NCBI GenBank assembly: GCA_002315675.1
Contig: DCHP01000052.1
Location: 1 to 20,358 of the forward strand
Reading direction: 5' to 3'
From: Rikenellaceae bacterium UBA1749
GTDB lineage: Bacteria > Bacteroidota > Bacteroidia > Bacteroidales > Rikenellaceae
DNA length: 20,358 nucleotides
Positions 14,525 to 20,358 of this stretch are shown piece by piece (the stretch's first letter is position 1; the number at the start of each line of letters is the position of its first letter). Below the pieces are notes generated by a model. It was not told where the DNA came from. It was given only the letters and a program-made list of their open reading frames with translations, and did no database searches. The position numbers and the translations under genes are program-made.

Positions 14525-15927
14525 CAGAAATTGAAATATAATTTAGCGTTATAATAACTTATGTTTTCAACAAGTTTTGATATCATTGACATTTCGCTTT
14601 GTGGCAAATGGCCGGAAACGACATCCTGAGCAATAAGATTACAAAGAATCCTGCGGAAATACTCATGACGAGGATATGATATTATACTCCTTGAGTCAGT
14701 CAACATACCAACAAATCTACTTAAAAGTCCTTGATTTGAGATAGTATTCAACTGATCTATTATACCCTGTTCATTATCAAGGAACCACCAGGCGGCGCCA
14801 TACTGCATTTTGCCAGGAACACTTCCATCATTAAAAGTTCCAGCCATGGAAGCCAGCACTGTAGAATCCTTAGGATTCAGATTATAAAGGATAGTCTTAG
14901 CCAAATTATTTTCTTTTGCAAGACCATCAAGGAATTTATGACCAGATGCAGCCATTGATGCATCATCAATCGCATCGCATCCGGCATCAGGACCTTTTGT
15001 CTTGAAGATTATTGTATTATTGTTTCTTATTGGACCAACATGAAACTGCTGAGCCCAACCGCTTTTAGCATCCATCACGGAAAGAAGATGAAGCATTCCG
15101 CTTGAGAAAACATTGATATCGTTTTCAGAAGGTTGCTTGCCGGATAGAACAGACAGGAAAATATCATTAAGTTGCTTCATGGTGAAATCCGAGCTGTAGA
15201 ATGTCGTTAGTCCATGATCAGACAATCTACAACCCATTGTTTCAAAGAAGTCGTGACGATTCTGCAAAGCCTGAAGAAGATCATCTATAGAGCTGATACC
15301 AACATTTGAAACAGATGACAGAACTTCTACATATTTTTTGAAAGCAGAAATATCTGAAATGGCAATAATCCTGTCAGGACGCCATGTCGGAAGAACCTTG
15401 ACACCAAATGAATTTTCCTTTAGACTCTTATGATAATGAAGGGAATCCACAGGATCGTCAGTTGTACATAGTGTCTCAACATTGAATTTTTTTATAAGGC
15501 TCTGAGTTGAAAAGTCATCATCACTGAGCAACTCGTTGCAACGGTCATAAATTTTTTTGGCAGTCTCTGGCTTTAATATTTCATCAATACCAAAGACTCG
15601 CATCAGTTCCATATGAGTCCAATGGTAGATAGGATTACGCATAGAGAAAGGAACAGTCTCCGCCCATTTCTGAAATTTAATCCAATTATCACCTTCGCCG
15701 GAAACATATTTTTCTTCTACACCATTTGCTCGCATCAACCGCCATTTATAGTGATCGCCACCTAGCCACAGATCGGTAATTGAGGTAAATTTATAGTCTT
15801 TAGCTATAAGCTCAGGACTAAGATGACAATGATAGTCAATAATAGGCAAGCGTTCAGCATGACTATGATAGAGTTCTCTTGCCACATTTGACTGCAGAAG
15901 AAAATCATCGTTTATGTATGTACTCAT
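14524..15927 (-). CDS. uxaC: Glucuronate isomerase (uronate isomerase)
   Basis: A 467-residue protein (E. coli UxaC has 470) of the amidohydrolase superfamily. It converts D-glucuronate to D-fructuronate (and D-galacturonate to D-tagaturonate). The start at 15927 (MSTYINDDFLLQS) matches the family N-terminus; an earlier in-frame ATG at 15996 would run through the promoter boxes and was rejected. Motifs are the metal-binding DYHCHLSP (His33, His35), TTDDPVDSL, PTWRPDR, and a C-terminal LTDSRSIISYPRHEYFRR typical of the family. It is the first gene of the operon and has a very short predicted leader. Confidence 0.96.
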   Translation of the reverse strand: MSTYINDDFLLQSNVARELYHSHAERLPIIDYHCHLSPELIAKDYKFTSITDLWLGGDHYKWRLMRANGVEEKYVSGEGDNWIKFQKWAETVPFSMRNPIYHWTHMELMRVFGIDEILKPETAKKIYDRCNELLSDDDFSTQSLIKKFNVETLCTTDDPVDSLHYHKSLKENSFGVKVLPTWRPDRIIAISDISAFKKYVEVLSSVSNVGISSIDDLLQALQNRHDFFETMGCRLSDHGLTTFYSSDFTMKQLNDIFLSVLSGKQPSENDINVFSSGMLHLLSVMDAKSGWAQQFHVGPIRNNNTIIFKTKGPDAGCDAIDDASMAASGHKFLDGLAKENNLAKTILYNLNPKDSTVLASMAGTFNDGSVPGKMQYGAAWWFLDNEQGIIDQLNTISNQGLLSRFVGMLTDSRSIISYPRHEYFRRILCNLIAQDVVSGHLPQSEMSMISKLVENISYYNAKLYFNF

Positions 15928-15931
15928 AATA

Positions 15932-15953
15932 TTGAATTTGTTAACAAATTTAA
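15932..15953. promoter_or_regulatory. Palindromic operator candidate over the uxaC promoter
   Basis: A perfect 16-bp palindrome AATTTGTTAACAAATT at 15935-15950, extended to 22 bp with one mismatched pair. It covers most of the -7 box (15945-15952) and the expected transcription start, so a bound protein would block the uronate operon. The symmetry and size suit a LacI- or GntR-family repressor. No regulator gene is in the window, and no second copy was found upstream of uxuA. Confidence 0.6.
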
Positions 15954-15975
15954 TCATAATAAGAATGTTTTGCAA
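15945..15975 (-). promoter_or_regulatory. Promoter of the uxaC-kdgK-kdgA-exuT operon
   Basis: On the minus strand, TAAATTTG (15945-15952) is an exact match to the Bacteroidetes -7 consensus. A GTTGC-type -33 box (TTGC at 15972-15975) lies 19 bp upstream, the expected spacing. The predicted start of transcription is about 10-13 bases before the uxaC ATG. Confidence 0.7.
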
Positions 15976-16015
15976 CACTATAATATATTTCGGCACTAAA
16001 TATTTTCTTTTTTTG

Positions 16016-16023
16016 TATCTTTG
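16016..16023 (+). promoter_or_regulatory. -7 promoter box of the C_GCAxxG / CofE-like operon
   Basis: TATCTTTG exactly fits TAnnTTTG, 21 bp before the ATG at 16045; no clear -33 TTTG was seen at the normal spacing. It covers the alternative TTG start at 16021, arguing against that start. It is divergent from the uxaC promoter, with the two -7 boxes 63 bp apart. Confidence 0.5.
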
Positions 16024-16044
16024 CCGACAGCAAAAAAGCTTTTT

Positions 16045-16530
16045 ATGATTATAAAAGAAATAGACAAAAACGAACTTGAAAAAAGGATAGAAAAGGCTAC
16101 CGAATTATTCAAGTCCGGTTTTAATTGTTCACAATCCGTATTCAATGCGTTTTCTGATTTATACGGGTTTGATGACGATACTGCACTGAGGATTTCATCA
16201 TCCTTCGGTGGTGGCATAGGCCGTATGAGACAGACATGCGGTGCAGCCTGCGGAATGTTCCTTCTGGCTGGACTTGAAAAGGGAACAAGTGACGCCTCCA
16301 ACAGCAAAGGCAAAGCAGACAATTATAGTTTGGTACAGGAACTGGCCGGAGAATTCAAAAAAAGAAACGGATCACTGATATGCGCAGAACTACTCGGATT
16401 GAAAAAGCCTGAAGAGTCATGCATACCCGATGAACGCAATGATCAGTACTACAAGAAACGTCCTTGCGTTGAGATGGTAAGAGAGGCAGCAAGAATATAT
16501 TATGAATATCTAATCAATAACATTCAATAA
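16045..16530 (+). CDS. C_GCAxxG_C_C family redox protein
   Basis: A 161-residue protein matching the C_GCAxxG_C_C family: Cys28 in FNCSQSVF, the signature CGAACG (Cys65, Cys69) after GGGIGRMRQT, Cys113 in ICAELLG, Cys126, and Cys141 in RPCVEMV. The conserved cysteines suggest a metal-binding or redox-active protein; biochemical function of the family is not established. No signal peptide is seen, so it is probably cytoplasmic. ATG 16045 was chosen over TTG 16021, which lies in the promoter box. The CofE-like gene begins 4 bp after its stop, so the two are co-transcribed and probably functionally linked. Confidence 0.88.
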   Translation: MIIKEIDKNELEKRIEKATELFKSGFNCSQSVFNAFSDLYGFDDDTALRISSSFGGGIGRMRQTCGAACGMFLLAGLEKGTSDASNSKGKADNYSLVQELAGEFKKRNGSLICAELLGLKKPEESCIPDERNDQYYKKRPCVEMVREAARIYYEYLINNIQ

Positions 16531-16534
16531 ACCA

Positions 16535-17734
16535 ATGAAACATAATCGTACACTAGGTACTGTATCAAGAGGCGTACGTTGCCCTATTATCCGTCAGGGT
16601 GATGACTTAACTAAAATAGTAGTTGACAGCATAATCACTGCTGCAAGGGAAAATAATTTTGAATTGAATAATCGTGATGTCGTTGCCATAACAGAATCCG
16701 TTGTTGCCAGAGCAGAAGGCAATTACGCTTCAATAGACTGCATTTCAAAGGATGTCAAGTCAAAAATGGGCGGAGGTACAGTAGGTGTAATATTCCCAAT
16801 ACTATCAAGAAATAGATTTGCGATATGCCTTAAAGGTATTGCAGCAGCATGCGACAAAGTCGTACTTATGTTATCATATCCGTCAGATGAGGTGGGAAAC
16901 GAACTTGTAAGTCTAGATAAAATTGATGAAGCAGGTATCAATCCATACAGTGATATTCTGTCAGAAGAAAAATACAGGGAGCTGTTCGGAGAATGCAAAC
17001 ACGAATTTACAGGTATTGATTACGTGGAATACTATAAGAGTCTGATAGTTGAATCCGGTGCCGAAGCTGAAATAGTGTTTGCAAATCAAGCAAAGACCAT
17101 ACTGAAATATACTGATAAAGTAATCTGTTGTGACATTCACACAAGACAGAGAACAAAAAGAATACTGAAAGCCAATGGTGCAAAAGTTGTTTGCGGTCTG
17201 GATGACATATTGACATCATCGGTTGATGGCAGCGGCTATAACGAAAGTTATGGCCTGCTTGGTTCAAACAAGGCAACAGACACGACTGTAAAATTGTTCC
17301 CTCGTGGAGGCAAACCACTTGTTGAGGCTATCCAGAAAAGTTTCCTTAAGGAGACTGGAAAACTCATAGAAGTTATGGTTTACGGAGATGGCGCATTCAA
17401 GGATCCAAGAGGGAAAATCTGGGAACTAGCAGACCCTGTTGTATCTCCTGCATACACTGACGGACTTATAGGAAGGCCAAATGAGCTTAAAATCAAATAT
17501 CTGGCGGACAGCGATTTCAAGGACTTAAGCGGAGAAGAACTAACAAAAGCCATCCGTGAAAGCGTAAAGGCCAAGGATAACGACCTTGTCGGCCAGATGG
17601 CATCAGAAGGTACAACTCCACGTCAGCTTACAGACCTTATCGGTTCACTCTGCGATCTTACCAGTGGTTCTGGAGACAAAGGCACACCTATTATTCTGGT
17701 ACAGGGGTATTTTGACAACATTGCAAACGATTAA
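16535..17734 (+). CDS. CofE-like protein (F420-0:gamma-glutamyl ligase family)
   Basis: A 399-residue protein whose N-terminal part resembles coenzyme F420-0:L-glutamate ligase (CofE/FbiB): RCPIIRQGDDLTKIVVDSI (15-33), then DVVAITESVVARAEGNY (about 44-60). In methanogens and actinobacteria this enzyme adds glutamate to F420-0 by a GTP-dependent amide ligation. It is longer than CofE (about 250 residues), with an added C-terminal region (HTRQRTKRILKANGAKVVCG, GDGAFKDPRGKIWELADPVV). Bacteroidales are not known to make F420, so the real substrate is probably another acid, and the family name should not be read as proof of F420 synthesis. It is tightly coupled to the C_GCAxxG gene and closed by a strong terminator. 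Confidence 0.78.
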   Translation: MKHNRTLGTVSRGVRCPIIRQGDDLTKIVVDSIITAARENNFELNNRDVVAITESVVARAEGNYASIDCISKDVKSKMGGGTVGVIFPILSRNRFAICLKGIAAACDKVVLMLSYPSDEVGNELVSLDKIDEAGINPYSDILSEEKYRELFGECKHEFTGIDYVEYYKSLIVESGAEAEIVFANQAKTILKYTDKVICCDIHTRQRTKRILKANGAKVVCGLDDILTSSVDGSGYNESYGLLGSNKATDTTVKLFPRGGKPLVEAIQKSFLKETGKLIEVMVYGDGAFKDPRGKIWELADPVVSPAYTDGLIGRPNELKIKYLADSDFKDLSGEELTKAIRESVKAKDNDLVGQMASEGTTPRQLTDLIGSLCDLTSGSGDKGTPIILVQGYFDNIAND

Positions 17735-17756
17735 TACGCAGAAACGCATAAATGTC

Positions 17757-17799
17757 ATAAAATGAAAGAGAGTTCAACAAAAGCTCTCTTTCATTTTAT
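17757..17799. terminator. Bidirectional intrinsic terminator
   Basis: A perfect 16-bp inverted repeat (17757-17772 with 17784-17799) with an 11-base loop, 22 bp past the CofE-like stop codon. The outer part of the stem is A/T-rich (ATTTTAT at the 3' end). It separates this operon from the NlpC/P60 gene. Confidence 0.85.
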
Positions 17800-17821
17800 C
17801 CCTTCATTTGATTAGAGACAT

Positions 17822-18826
17822 ATGAGATTAAATTTTTGTATCTTGATAATATTGACACTCACGGCAATTGCACCTGTATTATCCATCCCCATTACCGACA
17901 CTACTTCTGTCACAACAGAAGAGTTGGCCGAAAGAATTATTCAAGAAGCAATGAAATACAATGGATCCAGATACAGATACGGAGGAACAGGAGGCCATGG
18001 TTTCGACTGTTCAGGATTCACGAGTTTTATCTTTGAAAAATTCGGATATAACCTTGATCACTCTTCAAGAGGACAAGCAAAGCAAGGTCGAGGTGTCAAT
18101 GGTTCTTTTTCAGAATTACAGAAAGGGGATATTGTAGTATTTTCAGGCAGAAGAAAGAGTAAGACACCTGGACATGTAGGGATATTCATCTCACTTTGCG
18201 AAAATGGAGATGATTTTACATTCATTCACGCATCCACTTCCAGTGGAATTATTGTTTCCCATATGAAAGAGCCATACTACGATGGAAGGTTTCTCGGCGC
18301 AAGAAGATTCATACCAGATTTCGTGAGTTCTGACACCACAAACAAGGATTATCAGTTTGATATCAGCAATACTGTTGTAAAACCTGACACATTATCACTT
18401 AAAGAGTCTGAGCAGAAAATAATTTTATTGGAAAATGGGAAATGGGCAAAAATTCTGGCTGACGGAAAACTTGAAAAGCCTTCTGGAGATGAGAAAATTG
18501 TACTGGATCCTGTATCAGGTAACTGGAGTATCATAAAGAATTACCGAAGGACTATTCCGTCTGCATTAGGCGGTACAACCACTTCCGTGACTTCAGTTAC
18601 TGCCTCCCAAAAGGAACGAGAGTATTCATCAAATGTTTCATCCACATCGGCTACCACTGAAATTTCATCGGAAGCAAACACTACGGTATATCATACCATC
18701 AAATCAGGAGATACCCTTTCCATGATAGCACGAAAATATGGAACAACTGTAAAAAACATATGTTCATTGAACGGAATTACAGAGAGGACTATATTACAGC
18801 TTGGCAAAAAGCTAAGGGTAAAATAA
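17822..18826 (+). CDS. Exported NlpC/P60 peptidoglycan hydrolase with C-terminal LysM
   Basis: A 334-residue secreted cell-wall hydrolase. Residues 1-21 are a signal peptide (MRLNFCILIILTLTAIAPVL). The NlpC/P60 domain (about 33-158) has catalytic Cys63 in GFDCSGF, His118 in PGHVGIF and His136 in FIHAS, the expected Cys-His-His set of gamma-D-glutamyl-diamino-acid endopeptidases. Residues about 185-240 form an unassigned segment with two short repeats around LLENGKWAKI and LDPVSGNWSI. A Ser/Thr-rich linker follows (about 245-285), then one LysM domain (HTIKSGDTLSMIARKYGTT, 291-334), which binds peptidoglycan. The gene lies between a strong terminator and the ugd gene, so it probably has its own promoter; none was confidently found in the short gap. 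Confidence 0.93.
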   Translation: MRLNFCILIILTLTAIAPVLSIPITDTTSVTTEELAERIIQEAMKYNGSRYRYGGTGGHGFDCSGFTSFIFEKFGYNLDHSSRGQAKQGRGVNGSFSELQKGDIVVFSGRRKSKTPGHVGIFISLCENGDDFTFIHASTSSGIIVSHMKEPYYDGRFLGARRFIPDFVSSDTTNKDYQFDISNTVVKPDTLSLKESEQKIILLENGKWAKILADGKLEKPSGDEKIVLDPVSGNWSIIKNYRRTIPSALGGTTTSVTSVTASQKEREYSSNVSSTSATTEISSEANTTVYHTIKSGDTLSMIARKYGTTVKNICSLNGITERTILQLGKKLRVK

Positions 18827-18922
18827 AAACCCATGGTTAAAAAGAAAATAACTATTTCAAGGACAACTAATCTGAAAGATTATTACTAATTTAGGGTTCG
18901 AGAATCTATTTCGGGATTTGCT

Positions 18923-20245
18923 ATGAAGAAGTATGAGGATATAAAAATAGCGGTGGCAGGTACAGGATATGTAGGGCTGTCAATAGCAACTTTATTATCG
19001 CAGAATCACAAAGTAACTGCTGTTGATATCATTGCTGAGAAAGTAGATATGATCAACAAAAGGATTTCTCCAATTCAGGATGAATACATTGAAAAATACT
19101 TCAGGGAAAAGAATCTAAAACTCACAGCCACAACAAATGGCTACGAAGCATACAGTGATGCAGACTTTGTTGTGATTGCTGCTCCGACCAATTACGATCC
19201 GGTTAAAAATTTCTTTGACACTCACTGCATAGAAGATGTTATCGATCTTGTACTTGATGTAAATCCTGAAGCTACCATGGTTATCAAAAGCACCATTCCT
19301 GTCGGATACTGCAGAAGCCTGTATCTGAAATACATGAAGAAATTCAAGGAAAAGGGATGGGACAAGACCGACAGAAAATTCAGACTAATCTTTTCTCCTG
19401 AATTTTTAAGGGAGAGCAAGGCTTTGTATGACAATCTTTTTCCATCAAGAATTATTATCGGATACCCTAAAGCATTTGAGGAGAATACGAAGATAATAGC
19501 AGGGAATCATCTGGAAGACTCTGCCAAGACATTTGCAAGATTGCTTCAGGAAGGGGCCATCAAGGAGAATATAGATACGCTTTTTATGGATACGAAAGAA
19601 GCTGAGGCAGTTAAATTGTTTGCCAACACATACCTGGCCCTTCGAGTTTCCTATTTCAATGAACTTGATACATATGCAGAAATAAAAGGCTTGGATACAA
19701 AAGCTATAATTTCCGGAGTTGGTCTTGATCCGAGAATTGGATCCCACTATAACAACCCATCTTTTGGCTACGGCGGTTATTGCTTGCCAAAGGACACGAA
19801 ACAGTTGCTTGCAAATTATCAGGATGTTCCTCAGAACATGATGTCGGCAATAATCGAATCAAACAGAACAAGAAAAGATTACATAGCAGATGCCGTGCTG
19901 AGAAAAGCAGGATGGTATGATTATTCAACAGACAATCAATACCAGCCAGAGCATACAAAAAAGTGCACTATCGGGATTTTCCGTTTGACAATGAAAGCCA
20001 ATTCAGACAACTTCCGACATTCCGCAATCCAGGGAATAATGAAACGGGTAAAAGCCAAGGGAGCAAGCGTTATCATATATGAACCAACCCTTGAAAATGG
20101 AACTACATTCTTCGGAAGCACAATAGTGAACGATTTACAGGATTTCAAGAAACAGTCCCAGGTTATTATTGCAAACAGGTACGACAATTGTCTTGATGAT
20201 GTCGAAAGCAAGGTCTACACTCGCGACATTTTCAGATGCGATTAG
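18923..20245 (+). CDS. ugd: UDP-glucose 6-dehydrogenase
   Basis: A 440-residue nucleotide-sugar dehydrogenase that oxidises UDP-glucose to UDP-glucuronate with two NAD+, for capsule or other surface polysaccharides. The NAD motif GTGYVG is at 13-18. Family residues include FSPEFLRES (157-165), Lys231 and Asn235 in AEAVKLFANTYLALRVSYFNE, and catalytic Cys287 with Asp291 in GYGGYCLPKD. The C-terminal UDP-binding domain is complete. The short form with a simple GYGG-CLPKD resembles the bacterial Ugd clade acting on UDP-glucose; a UDP-ManNAc dehydrogenase is less likely. A 96-bp gap to the previous gene has no clear terminator. It makes the activated form of the sugar degraded by the uxa/uxu genes, but divergent placement gives no sign of joint regulation. 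Confidence 0.93.
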   Translation: MKKYEDIKIAVAGTGYVGLSIATLLSQNHKVTAVDIIAEKVDMINKRISPIQDEYIEKYFREKNLKLTATTNGYEAYSDADFVVIAAPTNYDPVKNFFDTHCIEDVIDLVLDVNPEATMVIKSTIPVGYCRSLYLKYMKKFKEKGWDKTDRKFRLIFSPEFLRESKALYDNLFPSRIIIGYPKAFEENTKIIAGNHLEDSAKTFARLLQEGAIKENIDTLFMDTKEAEAVKLFANTYLALRVSYFNELDTYAEIKGLDTKAIISGVGLDPRIGSHYNNPSFGYGGYCLPKDTKQLLANYQDVPQNMMSAIIESNRTRKDYIADAVLRKAGWYDYSTDNQYQPEHTKKCTIGIFRLTMKANSDNFRHSAIQGIMKRVKAKGASVIIYEPTLENGTTFFGSTIVNDLQDFKKQSQVIIANRYDNCLDDVESKVYTRDIFRCD

Positions 20246-20298
20246 CAGAAGGCATCCAAACAGCAAAAAACTATACCTAAATAAAGAATCGGTAAAAT

Positions 20299-20358
20299 AT
20301 GCCACTATACAACTCCGAGGGCCTGAGCAAGTACTGCGATTTTTTTGACCCGTGGTGT
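20299..20358 (+). CDS. Start of a possible further gene (cut by window edge)
   Basis: An open frame begins at ATG 20299, 53 bp after the ugd stop, and runs to the edge: 20 codons reading MPLYNSEGLSKYCDFFDPWC. Codons are more GC-rich than those of ugd. Too short to name; it could be the next gene of a polysaccharide locus or a chance frame. Confidence 0.35.
   Translation, partial: MPLYNSEGLSKYCDFFDPWC

Noticed and set aside
15928..15996. Upstream in-frame ATG extension of uxaC
   Set aside because: It would cross the -33 and -7 promoter boxes and the palindrome, and the added residues are not part of the uronate isomerase family.
16021..16044. TTG start giving 8 extra residues to the C_GCAxxG protein
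   Set aside because: The TTG is part of the exact -7 box TATCTTTG; ATG 16045 is a better start.
16071..16090. GAACTTGAAAAAAGG resembles a MITE terminal repeat
   Set aside because: It lies inside the coding sequence of the C_GCAxxG protein, lacks the GAGT end, the core and a partner inverted repeat. Chance match.
18829..18842. Small hairpin AACC-CAT-GGTT after the NlpC/P60 gene
   Set aside because: A 4-bp stem is too weak for an intrinsic terminator despite nearby A-runs.

Overview
The window looks like chromosomal DNA of a gut-type Bacteroidales bacterium (Bacteroides, Phocaeicola or Prevotella-like). The reasons are low-to-moderate GC, weak ribosome binding sites, several promoters matching the Bacteroidetes sigma-ABfr -7 consensus TAnnTTTG, lipoproteins and Tat-exported sugar enzymes typical of the phylum, and an SDR-type mannonate oxidoreductase. 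The genus call is an inference. No rRNA, tRNA, CRISPR array, phage gene or complete insertion sequence was seen.

Layout. From 134 to 15927 every gene is on the minus strand; from 16045 to the right edge every gene is on the plus strand. In minus-strand transcription order (right to left): (1) a D-glucuronate catabolic cluster, uxaC-kdgK-kdgA-exuT, then after a 272-bp gap uxuA and an SDR-family mannonate oxidoreductase; (2) a separate unit encoding an unusual membrane-anchored tetraheme cytochrome fused to a SUMF1/FGE-like domain; (3) a Tat-exported Gfo/Idh/MocA lipoprotein oxidoreductase; (4) a Tat-exported TIM-barrel sugar isomerase/epimerase; (5) a two-gene RND efflux system (adaptor lipoprotein and inner-membrane pump) without an outer-membrane channel in view. 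The plus strand carries a C_GCAxxG_C_C redox-type protein coupled to a CofE-like (F420 gamma-glutamyl ligase family) protein, an NlpC/P60-LysM cell-wall hydrolase, a UDP-glucose 6-dehydrogenase, and the first codons of one more possible gene.

How the genes work together. UxaC, the SDR enzyme, UxuA, KdgK and the KDPG aldolase make a complete route from imported D-glucuronate to pyruvate and glyceraldehyde 3-phosphate, with ExuT as importer. No altronate-branch genes and no regulator are present. A perfect 16-bp palindrome over the uxaC -7 promoter box is the best candidate operator. The cytochrome-SUMF1 fusion, Gfo/Idh and TIM-barrel genes all encode proteins predicted to act outside the cytoplasm and may form a periplasmic sugar-redox module; this is inference.

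The most striking non-coding signal is a family of four related ~98-bp elements (1-80 cut by the window edge, 5387-5483, 6959-7057, 11110-11207). They have 18-bp imperfect terminal inverted repeats and a conserved core, and the three complete copies are flanked by 6-bp direct repeats matching 6/6, 5/6 and 5/6. This is the signature of a MITE (non-autonomous transposon). All four copies have the same orientation and sit between co-directional minus-strand genes, so they probably also shape transcription there.
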